Positions 1 to 7,596 of a DNA stretch of 64,000 nucleotides are shown piece after piece. The stretch covers positions 312,501 through 376,500 of the forward strand of contig NZ_CABFWF030000012.1 of the NCBI RefSeq assembly GCF_902153245.2, written 5' to 3'. This stretch comes from Pseudorhizobium endolithicum (GTDB lineage Bacteria > Pseudomonadota > Alphaproteobacteria > Rhizobiales > Rhizobiaceae). The position numbers and the translations under genes were made by a program. The notes beneath the pieces are model-generated. The model worked only from the letters and a program-made list of their open reading frames with translations. It was not told where the DNA came from and made no database searches. Position 1 is the first letter of the stretch, and the number at the start of each line of letters is the position of its first letter.

Positions 1-59
1 ATCGCGACGACCTGCATGGCTTGCTGGCCCAGATCATTGGTGCCGTCCGCTCCGCCTGA
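1..59 (+). CDS. C-terminal end of an unidentified protein (cut by window start)
   Basis: The third forward frame is open from the window edge and ends at a TGA at 57-59. It reads RDDLHGLLAQIIGAVRSA, which has the amphipathic look of a C-terminal helix. No other gene starts or ends nearby and the next 400 bases are non-coding, so this is probably the tail of an upstream gene. Eighteen residues are too few to identify a family. Confidence 0.4.
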   Translation, partial: RDDLHGLLAQIIGAVRSA

Positions 60-456
60 TGTGAGCAATGATGTTGCGCGGGCGAGAAATTCCGCTGGTG
101 TTTCAACGGGCCCGTCTCGCAGTTCTTCCCCCTTCATCCCCGCCATCCCGGCTGGCCCTATCCTGAAGCGGTCATCGGGCAGGGGCCGGGTTCGCGAACC
201 GGTTGCCTCCCCCGGAAGCACCCGGCGCCCGATGATGGTTGCAGACGGTGGCGGGCGGCGTCAGGCTGGTCCCCACCCGAAGCTCCGGAAAGAGAACTGA
301 CACCTCTCCTCCGGATCTTCGGGAAAGCCGAAAGCGACCGGGCAGGCAGTCAAGCCTGACAAACCAATACCCTCGATACCGACTGCCTGCCCATTCCCAT
401 ACCGTCGCGGATTCTCCGGCGCGGTTCTTCCTGCTGCCAGGAAGCCCCGTGAACTG
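60..456. other. Intergenic region with a 12-bp inverted repeat
   Basis: About 400 bases without a convincing gene. The two short forward frames here have no ribosome-binding site and arginine/proline/serine-rich shadow composition. The region holds a perfect 12-bp inverted repeat (340-351 and 381-392, 29-base spacer) and a 12-bp palindrome GGTTCGCGAACC at 189-200. Confidence 0.5.
340..392. repeat. Perfect 12-bp inverted repeat with 29-bp spacer
   Basis: GGGCAGGCAGTC at 340-351 is exactly complementary to GACTGCCTGCCC at 381-392. It could form a strong stem with a 29-base loop in RNA. It lies downstream of the partial gene at 1-59 and downstream of the end of the convergent spermidine-synthase-like gene. 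There is no T-run on either side, so a classical terminator is not indicated. Confidence 0.6.
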
Positions 457-1137
457 TCACCCGGTCCTCTTGCTCGCGAGCCAGATCATGTGCTTGGCGC
501 CGCGTCCCTTGGTGCTGGCACGCGTCGGATTTTCCTCAACCGCGAACCCCGCCGATTGCATCCGGCGCGTGAAGCGGGAATCCGGAGCAGAAGACCAGAC
601 GGAAAGCACGCCGCCAGGCTTCAGCGCAGCTTTGGCCGCTCCCAGCCCACCGGTGTCATAGATGCGGTCGTTCTCTTCACGCGTCAGCGCTTCCGGTCCA
701 TTGTCGACATCGAGCAGAATGGCGTCGTAGGCAGCCTTCTCGCGACGGATCAGTTCCCCGACATCCGCCTCCACGATCGTCACGCGAGGGTCCTCCAGGC
801 AGCCGTGGAAAACCTCCGCCATCTCGTTCTTCGCCCAGCGGATCACTGCGGGCACAAGTTCCGCAACGACGACACGCGCATCCTGCGGAAGTTCGGCGAG
901 GGCGGCGCGCAGAGTAAAGCCCATGCCGAGGCCGCCGATCAGGATGACGGGCCGCCGGCGATCGCGGATCTTGTCGATGGACAGGCGTGCGAGTGCTTCC
1001 TCCGAACCGCTGAGCCGGCTGTTCATCAGCTCGTTCGTGCCGAGCATGATGGAGAATTCCGAGCCGCGCCGCTTGAGGCGAAGCTCGTCGCCGCCGCCCG
1101 GTACTTTCGCCGTATCGATCAGCGTCCAGGGAAGCAC
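457..1137 (-). CDS. Spermidine synthase-like methyltransferase-fold protein
   Basis: The 226-residue protein has the Rossmann-type fold of the spermine/spermidine synthase family: a nucleotide-binding glycine motif GGLGMG at 68-73, an acidic strand end VAELVP at 91-96, and LDVDNGP at 142-148. It is shorter than true SpeE (about 280 residues) and lacks the usual N-terminal tetramerisation strands, so polyamine synthesis is not assured. The start is GTG, four bases after the WD40 gene stop, with no clear Shine-Dalgarno sequence, which suggests translational coupling as the third gene of a cobW-WD40 operon. The family fold is clear; the substrate is unknown. Confidence 0.8.
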   Translation of the reverse strand: MLPWTLIDTAKVPGGGDELRLKRRGSEFSIMLGTNELMNSRLSGSEEALARLSIDKIRDRRRPVILIGGLGMGFTLRAALAELPQDARVVVAELVPAVIRWAKNEMAEVFHGCLEDPRVTIVEADVGELIRREKAAYDAILLDVDNGPEALTREENDRIYDTGGLGAAKAALKPGGVLSVWSSAPDSRFTRRMQSAGFAVEENPTRASTKGRGAKHMIWLASKRTG

Positions 1138-1141
1138 GGGC

Positions 1142-2128
1142 TCAGGCCGAGATGTCGATGACGCCGCAGTCGCCCGCCTCGGACGAGAAGGCGAGGAGCT
1201 TGCCGGTCGCGCTCCAACTCATGCCGGTGATGGCACCCTTGCCGGGGCGGCGAAGCAGCGCCTCCTTGCCGTCCGCAATCCGCACCCCGAGGATCATGCC
1301 GTCGACGAAGCCGATCGCCAGAACTTCCTCCGCCGGATGGAAGGCGACCTGGGTCACCATGATGTTGGCACGGGTGCCGAGTTCCAGGGGCGCCTTGCCC
1401 ATCGGGCCGTCCTTGGAGGAGAAGGGCCAGACGATCGCGGCCGGTGCGCCCGAGGAGGCGAGCCACTTGCCCTTCACCGACCAAGACAAGGACTTCACCT
1501 TGGCGGGATAGCCCGTCATGCGCATATGCCGTGCCTCGCCCGGCTTGCCGTCGAGCTTCCAGCCATGCAGCGCGTTCTCCTGCATGGTGGTAACGAGGAA
1601 GCGGCCGTCGGGGGAGAAGGTCACGCCGGTGTGGGCACCCTTCCAGTCGAGATCGACAGGCGCACCATTGGTGCCGACCCAGTGCAGGGTGACGCCATTG
1701 TACCGCGCCACGGCGATCCGCAGGCCCTTCGGGGCGAAGGCAACGCCTTCCACCGTTCGCTCTTCGGAGAACTCCCTTGTCGAGCCATCCGAGAGCCGGA
1801 CGAAGCTTGTGCGGCCATGAGCATAGGCCACGGCGCCCTGCGGCCCGCCGGCGACGACGTTGATCCACTTGCGCGGCGCTTCTGCCAGCTGAGTCACGCT
1901 GCCGTCATGGGCGATGCGCAGGACCTTGCCGTCCTCACCGCCGGTAAGGAGGGTGGCGCTGTAGGCGTCGCGAATGCAGGTGAGCAGGCCCTCATGCGCT
2001 TCTGTCACCTTTTCTCCGCCATCGAGACGATGAATGGTGCCGGCTGCGGTGGCGAAGAGGGGAATCTCGCCCAGGAAGTGCGTGGCGACGACATGGCCTT
2101 CGAGATCAAGCGGAGCGACGGTCGGCAT
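1142..2128 (-). CDS. WD40 repeat protein
   Basis: This 328-residue protein is made of repeated beta-propeller blades, recognisable by units such as GVTFSPDGRFLVTTMQENAL, SLSWSVKGKWLASSG, QVAFHPAEEVLAIGFVDG and GMSWSATGKLLAFSSEAG. No enzyme motif or signal peptide is seen, so it is probably a cytoplasmic scaffold. The ATG at 2128 is chosen because it overlaps the cobW stop codon as ATGA; the longer frame upstream only translates the end of cobW in another frame. In many rhizobia a WD40 gene of this kind follows a CobW-type GTPase, but its biochemical role is not established. Confidence 0.85.
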   Translation of the reverse strand: MPTVAPLDLEGHVVATHFLGEIPLFATAAGTIHRLDGGEKVTEAHEGLLTCIRDAYSATLLTGGEDGKVLRIAHDGSVTQLAEAPRKWINVVAGGPQGAVAYAHGRTSFVRLSDGSTREFSEERTVEGVAFAPKGLRIAVARYNGVTLHWVGTNGAPVDLDWKGAHTGVTFSPDGRFLVTTMQENALHGWKLDGKPGEARHMRMTGYPAKVKSLSWSVKGKWLASSGAPAAIVWPFSSKDGPMGKAPLELGTRANIMVTQVAFHPAEEVLAIGFVDGMILGVRIADGKEALLRRPGKGAITGMSWSATGKLLAFSSEAGDCGVIDISA

Positions 2129-3252
2129 CAGGCTGGCGTCGCCTCGCAGGCCTTGAAGCTCTTCTCGATCTTCTCGACGTCGAGGTCGCGGCCGATGAAG
2201 ACGAGGCGGCTTTCGCGCTTCTCGCCATCCTTCCAAGGGCGCTGGTGATCGCCCTCGACGATCATGTGAACACCTTGGACGACATAGCGCTCCTCGTCAC
2301 CCTTGAACGCGATGATACCCTTGAGGCGCAGGATATTCGGACCATCCGTCTGGGTGATCTTCTGGATCCAGGGGAAGAAGCGGTCGGGGTTCATCTCGCC
2401 GCCGCGCAGCGAGATCGACTTCACCGTCACGTCGTGGATCGGCGAGGGGGCGTGATGGTGGTGGTCATGGCCGTGGTCATGATCGTGATGATGGTGATGA
2501 TCATGATCATGATCGTGGTGATGATGGTCGTGGCCGTGATGATGACCGTGGTCATGGTCGCAATCCGGGCCGCAGACATGATCCTCGTGACCATGCTCCA
2601 GGAATTGCGGATCGTTCTCCAGCGCGCGCTCCAGGTTGAAGGCGCCCTGGTTCAGGACCTTGGCAAGATCGACGCCGGAGCGGCTCGTCTTGTAGATGCG
2701 TGCGCCGGGATTGATCGCCCGCACAACGTCCTCCACCTGCGCCAGCTCCTCCGGCGTCACGAGGTCGGTCTTGTTGATGACCACGACATCGGCAAAGGCG
2801 ATCTGGTCCTCGGCCTCGCGGCTGTCCTTGAGCCTCAGCGGCAGGTGCTTGGCGTCGACGAGCGCGACCACGGCATCGAGCTCCGTCTTCGCCCGCACGT
2901 CGTCGTCCATGAAGAAGGTCTGCGCCACCGGCACCGGATCGGCAAGACCGGTGGTTTCGACGATGATGCCGTCGAAGCGGCCGGGACGGCGCATCAGGCC
3001 TTCCACGACGCGGATCAGGTCGCCGCGCACCGTGCAGCAGACGCAGCCGTTGTTCATCTCGTAGATTTCCTCGTCGGATTCCACGATCAGGTCGTTATCG
3101 ATGCCGATCTCGCCGAACTCGTTGACGATGACCGCATATTTCTTGCCGTGGCTCTCGGAGAGGATGCGGTTCAGGAGCGTCGTCTTGCCGGCGCCGAGAT
3201 AGCCGGTGAGAACGGTAACGGGAACGGGCTTGGCGGTGGTCGTGTCGGTCAT
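2128..3252 (-). CDS. CobW/COG0523-family metal-chaperone GTPase with a histidine-rich loop
   Basis: This 374-residue G3E GTPase has the Walker A motif GYLGAGKT at 17-24, the diagnostic metal-binding motif GCVCC at 69-73, NKTD at 160-163 and a CobW C-terminal domain. Between the domains, residues 220-267 are almost entirely His and Asp (with CGPDCDHDH), a very large metal-binding loop. Proteins of this type deliver or store zinc or other divalent metals and are often under Zur control. The start MTDTTTA is preferred: GGTTCTCC lies just upstream and the longer frame is low-quality. A possible half Zur box lies about 95 bases upstream. It heads an operon with the WD40 and spermidine-synthase-like genes. 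Cobalamin synthesis is less likely because no cob genes are nearby. Confidence 0.9.
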   Translation of the reverse strand: MTDTTTAKPVPVTVLTGYLGAGKTTLLNRILSESHGKKYAVIVNEFGEIGIDNDLIVESDEEIYEMNNGCVCCTVRGDLIRVVEGLMRRPGRFDGIIVETTGLADPVPVAQTFFMDDDVRAKTELDAVVALVDAKHLPLRLKDSREAEDQIAFADVVVINKTDLVTPEELAQVEDVVRAINPGARIYKTSRSGVDLAKVLNQGAFNLERALENDPQFLEHGHEDHVCGPDCDHDHGHHHGHDHHHHDHDHDHHHHHDHDHGHDHHHHAPSPIHDVTVKSISLRGGEMNPDRFFPWIQKITQTDGPNILRLKGIIAFKGDEERYVVQGVHMIVEGDHQRPWKDGEKRESRLVFIGRDLDVEKIEKSFKACEATPA

Positions 3253-3343
3253 GGAGAACCTCGAAGGATAGGCCTGCGCCGCAGTGGCGCGCAAAGGTGT
3301 TGGCCTGATATAAGGGCAAGGCGGAAGCAGTTCAAAGGGTTTT

Positions 3344-3360
3344 GAATGTTATAAGGTGAC
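3344..3360 (-). promoter_or_regulatory. Possible Zur half-site upstream of the cobW-type gene
   Basis: The sequence GAATGTTATAAGGTGAC resembles the left half of the proteobacterial Zur box (core ATGTTATA), but the right half is poorly conserved. It sits about 95 bases upstream of the metal GTPase start, a suitable distance for an operator. Sequence resemblance only. Confidence 0.3.
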
Positions 3361-3373
3361 GGCGGGACCATCG

Positions 3374-3773
3374 TCACGGCTTGGTATCGATGTCTGTCTC
3401 GCGTAGCAGGAGATCCGTGGTCAGGATCGGTTGCCCCGCCACCTTTGCGCAGGCGTAGTGGAAACAGTCGAAGTTGCTCAAGTAGCGACGGCCGATGCCA
3501 TGGCTCTCCGCAACCGCGACGGCGTGATGCAGGATCTGACGAGGAGAGCCGATGTCCCGTAGCTCGATGCGGCGGTCTTCCAGCCATTCAACCACCGCAC
3601 CTTCTGCCTCCGGGTAACTCCAACTGGTCCGGACGAGATAGAATTATAATTGCTTCCCATGCGGCGAGCGCGGAGGTGAAGGGCGCGGCTGCCGACATCA
3701 GCGCGCGTTCATATGCTTCAGCGGTCTCCTCACCCGCCATGAGCGACACGATCGCGCAAGCATCGAGGAACAT
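3374..3773 (-). pseudogene. Frameshifted VapC-type PIN-domain toxin
   Basis: Two adjacent minus-strand frames together make one PIN-domain ribonuclease. The first (3773 down to about 3610) reads MFLDACAIVSLMAGEE and includes Asp4 and Glu40 of the acidic active site. The second (to 3374) reads from VEWLEDRRIEL to the usual C-terminal part with NFDCFHYACAK and LTTD. Removing one base of the GG at 3610-3611 restores a continuous reading LPEAEGAVVEW, so a single-base insertion explains the break. The toxin start overlaps the antitoxin stop as TGATG. As sequenced the product stops after 61 residues and should lack the distal catalytic aspartates. A sequencing error remains possible. Confidence 0.8.
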
Positions 3774-4024
3774 CAGTCGGAGGCCAAATGGTGGTCGAGA
3801 TCGTGGAAGGCCTCCGGCGGAAGAGGGGCTCGGTTCGGTTTGAAGGACAGACCGCGTCTAGCGAGTATCCGCTGGGCGGTCTCGCGAGGAGTCTCCTGCT
3901 TCAGGCGGCTCGCGATTGCCTCACGGAGAGCAGCGACTACGGCATCCGTGACCGTCGTGCCATCGAGTTCAGCCAGCTCCCGCGCCAGGGTATCGGCTTC
4001 TTCGTTTCGGATCTTCAAAGTCAT
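3773..4024 (-). CDS. vapB: VapB-type antitoxin (Arg/PSK family)
   Basis: The 83-residue protein starts MTLKIRNEEADTLARELAELDGTTVTDAVVAALREA, a ribbon-helix-helix N-terminus typical of PSK-type VapB antitoxins, followed by an acidic C-terminal toxin-binding tail ending LDHHLASD. It precedes and overlaps the PIN-domain gene, the standard antitoxin-first order. The antitoxin looks intact although its toxin is frameshifted. Confidence 0.85.
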   Translation of the reverse strand: MTLKIRNEEADTLARELAELDGTTVTDAVVAALREAIASRLKQETPRETAQRILARRGLSFKPNRAPLPPEAFHDLDHHLASD

Positions 4025-4055
4025 CGTACAGACTCCGCGTGGGTGGCAGGCGCGT

Positions 4056-4085
4056 GTGTAGCGGGAATGTATACCTCCGTGTAGC
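4056..4085 (-). promoter_or_regulatory. Possible operator of the broken vapBC module
   Basis: Two direct GTGTAGC copies (4056-4062 and 4079-4085, plus-strand reading) flank a palindromic GTATAC at 4069-4074, about 30-60 bases upstream of the antitoxin start. VapB dimers normally bind paired sites in this position. Weak sequence evidence. Confidence 0.25.
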
Positions 4086-4099
4086 CGACAGCAATCGTT

Positions 4100-4891
4100 C
4101 TACCCCAGTTCCCCCGCATCGAACTTCGCCACATCCTCCAGCAGTTCCACCAGCCCCTTCACCGCGTGCGCCAGGATCGCCTCTCCCTTTTCCGCCGTCG
4201 CTGCGGCGGCGTTGCCGGCCACTCCGTTGCGGTTCAGGTCGGACATCTTCCAGCCGAAGGCGTGCGGGCCGTAGGCGCGAAGGTGCCGGAAGCGCGTCGC
4301 GAACTCCGTTTGCCGGGAGGTGAAGGCTTCCGCCCGCGCCATGTCCACCCGGTCGGGATGCAGGGCCAGCATTACCGACGTCTCGATGTCGCCGCCGTGG
4401 ATGTCGATCGCCTTGTCTTCCGGCGCGATCAGGCCCTCCGGCAGCCCGAAGCGGGTCCAGCTGGTCGCAACGGCCAGCATGTCAAAGCGTACCCGGGCTT
4501 CGGTCGCGACGATCGTCATCAGCGGCGAGTTGCCGCCATGAGCGTTCAGCATCACGAGCTTGCGGATGCCCTGCCGCTGCAGCTGTCCTGCGATGCCGAG
4601 CCAGCGGTCCACCGCCTCGTCGAATGCCAGCGTCCTGGTCCCGGGCACATCCATGTGTTCGATGGAATAGCCGACGGGTTCGACGGGAAGAAACGTGACC
4701 GGAAGGTGAGGGGGCAGGGTCTCGATCAGCCGGTCGACGATCCCTGTCGCGATGAGCGTATCGGTCTCGAAGGGCAGGTGCGGTCCATGCTGTTCATGGG
4801 TGCCGAGCGGCAGGACGGCGATCCAGTCCCTTCGGTCGGTCGGCGACAGCGACGGGTCGTTGTCGTCGAAACGTGGCTTTGGCATGGGCAT
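4100..4891 (-). CDS. Creatininase-family hydrolase
   Basis: The 263-residue protein contains the creatininase metal-site signature LPLGTHEQHGPHLPFETD near its N-terminus, then LNAHGGN and DIHGGDIETS. These supply the His, Asp and Glu ligands of the family's two-metal centre. Members hydrolyse cyclic amides such as creatinine or act in cofactor pathways (for example MftE-like proteins); the substrate cannot be told from sequence. The ATG at 4891 is chosen because CAGGAAAT lies upstream and the longer frame would run into the divergent MarR gene. It is transcribed away from the MarR gene, about 85 bases apart, so the MarR protein may control it. Confidence 0.85.
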   Translation of the reverse strand: MPMPKPRFDDNDPSLSPTDRRDWIAVLPLGTHEQHGPHLPFETDTLIATGIVDRLIETLPPHLPVTFLPVEPVGYSIEHMDVPGTRTLAFDEAVDRWLGIAGQLQRQGIRKLVMLNAHGGNSPLMTIVATEARVRFDMLAVATSWTRFGLPEGLIAPEDKAIDIHGGDIETSVMLALHPDRVDMARAEAFTSRQTEFATRFRHLRAYGPHAFGWKMSDLNRNGVAGNAAAATAEKGEAILAHAVKGLVELLEDVAKFDAGELG

Positions 4892-4975
4892 CTGGCGGTC
4901 GATTTCCTGTTTCGCTATGGATAGGGCTGCAAGCATATCGTCATGCTCGCTCCCGCACAAAGACGGAAAGGCGCG

Positions 4976-5491
4976 ATGAGCAAGAAGAAGGGCGGCAAGA
5001 AGGGCAAGGGCGGCAAGAAAAAGGATCTGGAGGGTCTTTCGTCGGCGGATATCGCCAATGCCGTCACGCAGGCAGCGCGTTCGATGCGCACCGCGCTCAG
5101 CCGCAGCCTTGCCGAAAGCGGCCTCTATGCCGGCCAGGACGGCGTGGTTCTGGCGCTTGCCGAGGAGGATGGGCTGACCGCTGGCGAGCTTGCGGCCCGC
5201 CTTGGGGTGAAGGCGCCGACGATGACCCGCACGGTCGGCCGCATGGAAGCGCAGGGCTTCCTCCAGCGTCGCGAGGACGGGACGGACGGGCGGCTCACCA
5301 AGGTGTTCCTGACCGAGAGCGGCCATGCCAGCGTCGAGCGGATCAGCAGGAGCGTGGCGGAATGCAGCCGGCGGGCGCTCAGCGATTTCTCCGACAAGGA
5401 GGTGAGGCAGTTGCTGCGTCTTCTGCGCGCGATGGACGACAATCTCAATGAAAGAGCTGCACCGGATTCAAATTCCGGGGCCGGCCTTTAG
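4976..5491 (+). CDS. MarR-family transcriptional regulator with lysine-rich N-terminus
   Basis: This 171-residue winged-helix regulator has the core VVLALAEEDGLTAGELAARLG, KAPTMTRTVGRMEAQGFLQR and the wing REDGTDGRLTKVFLTESG, all typical of MarR. Before the fold lies a low-complexity basic tail with about 13 Lys in the first 17 residues (SKKKGGKKGKGGKKK). Start ATG 4976 follows GGAAAGG; an upstream in-frame ATG at 4943 lacks a good site. It is divergent from the creatininase-like gene and likely autoregulates in the shared intergenic region. The ligand is unknown. Confidence 0.88.
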   Translation: MSKKKGGKKGKGGKKKDLEGLSSADIANAVTQAARSMRTALSRSLAESGLYAGQDGVVLALAEEDGLTAGELAARLGVKAPTMTRTVGRMEAQGFLQRREDGTDGRLTKVFLTESGHASVERISRSVAECSRRALSDFSDKEVRQLLRLLRAMDDNLNERAAPDSNSGAGL

Positions 5492-5571
5492 CAGCCGGTT
5501 GCGAAATCCCGTTCAACTATTTAAAGAATTTAAATCGGCCGAGGAGCCGGTGCTGCCAGGCCGGAGGGGAC

Positions 5572-6594
5572 GTGGCTCAGAAGATCAAGCTGTCGACCAT
5601 TGCCGAAAGCCTCGGCCTGTCCACCGCCACCATCTCCCTTGCACTGCGCGACAGCCCGCTGGTGGCGGTCGAGACGCGCGAGAAGATCAAGGAGCAGGCG
5701 CGGGCGCTGGGCTATATCTACAACCGCCGCGCCGCCAGCCTCAGGACCTCGCGTTCTGGCATCGTCGGCGTCGTCGTCCACGACATCATGAACCCCTTCT
5801 ACGGTGAAATCCTGAAGGCGATCGAAAGCGAACTCGACCGCAGCGGCCAGACCTTCATCCTGTCCAACCACTACGACTCCGTGGAAAAGCAGCGGACGTT
5901 CATCGAGACGCTGCTGCAACTCGGCGGCGACGGGGTCATCATGTCGCCCGCCATCGGCACGCCGGTAGAGGATGTCAAGCTGGCCGAGGCGAACGGCATG
6001 CCGGCCATCCTGGTGGCCCGTTCGATGGAGGGGGTGAGCCTTCCCATGTATCGCGGCGACGACAGCTATGGCATTTCGCTCGCCACCAACCACCTGATCG
6101 GCCTCGGCCACCGAGTGATCGCGATGATCGGCGGCACGGACCAGACATCCACCGGCCGCGACCGCTACCAGGGCTATGTGAATGCGCTGCGCAAGGCGGG
6201 CATCGAGGTCGATCCGGAACTTCGCATTCCCGGGCCGCGCTCGAAGCAAGGCGGCTTCGAGGCAGCCGTACACTTCCTCTCGCTGCCGCAGAAGCCAACC
6301 GCCGCCGTCTGCTGGAACGATCTCGTCGCCATCGGCCTGATGAACGGCATCGCCCGGGCCGGCCTGGTGCCCGGCCAGGATATCTCCGTCACCGGCTACG
6401 ACGACCTGGAGGAGGCTTCGATCGCCACCCCGGCGCTGACCACCGTCTGGAACGGTCAGAGCGAGGTGGGCCGCCTTGCGGCGCGCGCGCTGCTGGACCG
6501 CCTTGCCGGAAGTCATGAGCCAGACGGCATCCATCTCATCAAGCCGGAGATGCGCATCCGCCAATCGACCGGCATCTACAGACCCCGAAGCTGA
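5572..6594 (+). CDS. LacI-family transcriptional regulator
   Basis: The 340-residue protein begins with a LacI helix-turn-helix (KLSTIAESLGLSTATISLAL, then SPLVAVETREKIKEQARALGY) and the hinge RRAASLRTSRSG. A periplasmic-binding-protein-like effector domain follows to the end (DGVIMSPA, VTGYDDLEEASIATPALTTV). The start is GTG with GGAGGGG directly upstream. It ends 20 bases before a 2-hydroxyacid dehydrogenase gene with which it is probably co-transcribed, so the effector may be a related hydroxy or keto acid or a sugar acid. Cytoplasmic. Confidence 0.92.
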   Translation: MAQKIKLSTIAESLGLSTATISLALRDSPLVAVETREKIKEQARALGYIYNRRAASLRTSRSGIVGVVVHDIMNPFYGEILKAIESELDRSGQTFILSNHYDSVEKQRTFIETLLQLGGDGVIMSPAIGTPVEDVKLAEANGMPAILVARSMEGVSLPMYRGDDSYGISLATNHLIGLGHRVIAMIGGTDQTSTGRDRYQGYVNALRKAGIEVDPELRIPGPRSKQGGFEAAVHFLSLPQKPTAAVCWNDLVAIGLMNGIARAGLVPGQDISVTGYDDLEEASIATPALTTVWNGQSEVGRLAARALLDRLAGSHEPDGIHLIKPEMRIRQSTGIYRPRS

Positions 6595-6614
6595 AAAACC
6601 TACGAGGAGACACC

Positions 6615-7577
6615 ATGTCCGATCACTCCGTTGCCGTGCTGGTCCCGGGACGCATTCATCCCAGGGTACTCGAACGCCTGAAGGAGGATTTCGAGGTCGT
6701 CGCGGTGCCGATGGGGCCGGCGACAGAGATCGATCCGGGCCTGCGGGAGCGCATCCGCGGCGTTGCCGTTTCCGGCCTGCTGGACAACAGCTGGGTCGAT
6801 GCTCTCCCGAACCTGCAGATCGTCTCCAATTTCGGCGTCGGATATGACGGCATCGACACGAAGAAGGCCGTGGAGCGCGGGATCATCGTCACCCATACGC
6901 CCGACGTCCTGAACGACGAGGTGGCCGACACCACCATCGCGCTGCTGCTCAACACCGTCCGCAGGCTGCCGCGCGCCGAAACCTACCTGCGCGAGGGCCG
7001 CTGGAAGAGCGAGGGACCGTTCCCGCTGACGCCGCTCTCACTGAAGGGGCGCACGGTCGGCATCCTCGGCCTCGGCCGCATCGGGCTTGAGATCGCCAAG
7101 CGGCTGGAGCCTTTCAAGGTGCGCATCGGCTATCACACCCGCACGCGCAGGGAGGGACTGGATTACACCTATTATCCTTCCTTGAAGGCGATGGCGCAGG
7201 AGGTGGATACGTTGATTTCCATCGTCCCAGGGACAGCCGCGACTCACAAGATATTCACGGCGGAAATCTTCTCGGCGCTCGGCCCGAACGGGGTCTTCAT
7301 CAATGTCGGACGCGGCACCAGCGTCGACGAGGAGGCTCTCGCCGCCGCTCTGCGCAACAAGACGATCGCCGCTGCCGGCCTCGACGTCTTCTACGACGAG
7401 CCGAACGTTCCGCCGGCGCTGCTCGAATTCGACAATGTCAGCCTGCTGCCGCATGTAGCGTCGGCATCCGTGCCCACGCGCAACGCCATGGCCGATCTCG
7501 TCGTCGCCAATCTCGTCGGCTGGTTCCGGGAGAAAAAGGTCATCACGCCGGTGCCGGAAACCCCGGTGCGGGGCTGA
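6615..7577 (+). CDS. D-isomer-specific 2-hydroxyacid dehydrogenase (glyoxylate/hydroxypyruvate reductase type)
   Basis: The 320-residue protein is a complete member of the D-2-hydroxyacid dehydrogenase family. The NAD(P)-binding motif GLGRIG lies at 152-157, and the catalytic triad is visible as Arg233 (NVGRG), Glu262 (DEPNVP) and His280 (LLPHVAS). It reduces 2-keto acids such as glyoxylate, hydroxypyruvate or keto-sugar acids. An Arg/Thr-rich stretch after the second strand of the Rossmann fold (YHTRTRREG) suggests NADPH preference, by analogy with GHPR enzymes. AGGAGACACC precedes the ATG. It follows the LacI regulator by 20 bases, which suggests local control. Confidence 0.9.
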   Translation: MSDHSVAVLVPGRIHPRVLERLKEDFEVVAVPMGPATEIDPGLRERIRGVAVSGLLDNSWVDALPNLQIVSNFGVGYDGIDTKKAVERGIIVTHTPDVLNDEVADTTIALLLNTVRRLPRAETYLREGRWKSEGPFPLTPLSLKGRTVGILGLGRIGLEIAKRLEPFKVRIGYHTRTRREGLDYTYYPSLKAMAQEVDTLISIVPGTAATHKIFTAEIFSALGPNGVFINVGRGTSVDEEALAAALRNKTIAAAGLDVFYDEPNVPPALLEFDNVSLLPHVASASVPTRNAMADLVVANLVGWFREKKVITPVPETPVRG

Positions 7578-7596
7578 CCGTTAGCCGGGCCCTGGA

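Noticed and set aside
16..661. Two plus-strand frames (16-300 and 239-661) at the window start
   Set aside because: No ribosome-binding site, Pro/Ser/Arg-rich, and the second overlaps the end of the supported spermidine-synthase-like gene.
2440..2570. Apparent tandem repeat (GTGATGATGGTCATGG-like units)
   Set aside because: It encodes the His/Asp-rich loop of the cobW-type GTPase; CAT/CAC and GAC/GAT codons explain the repetition.
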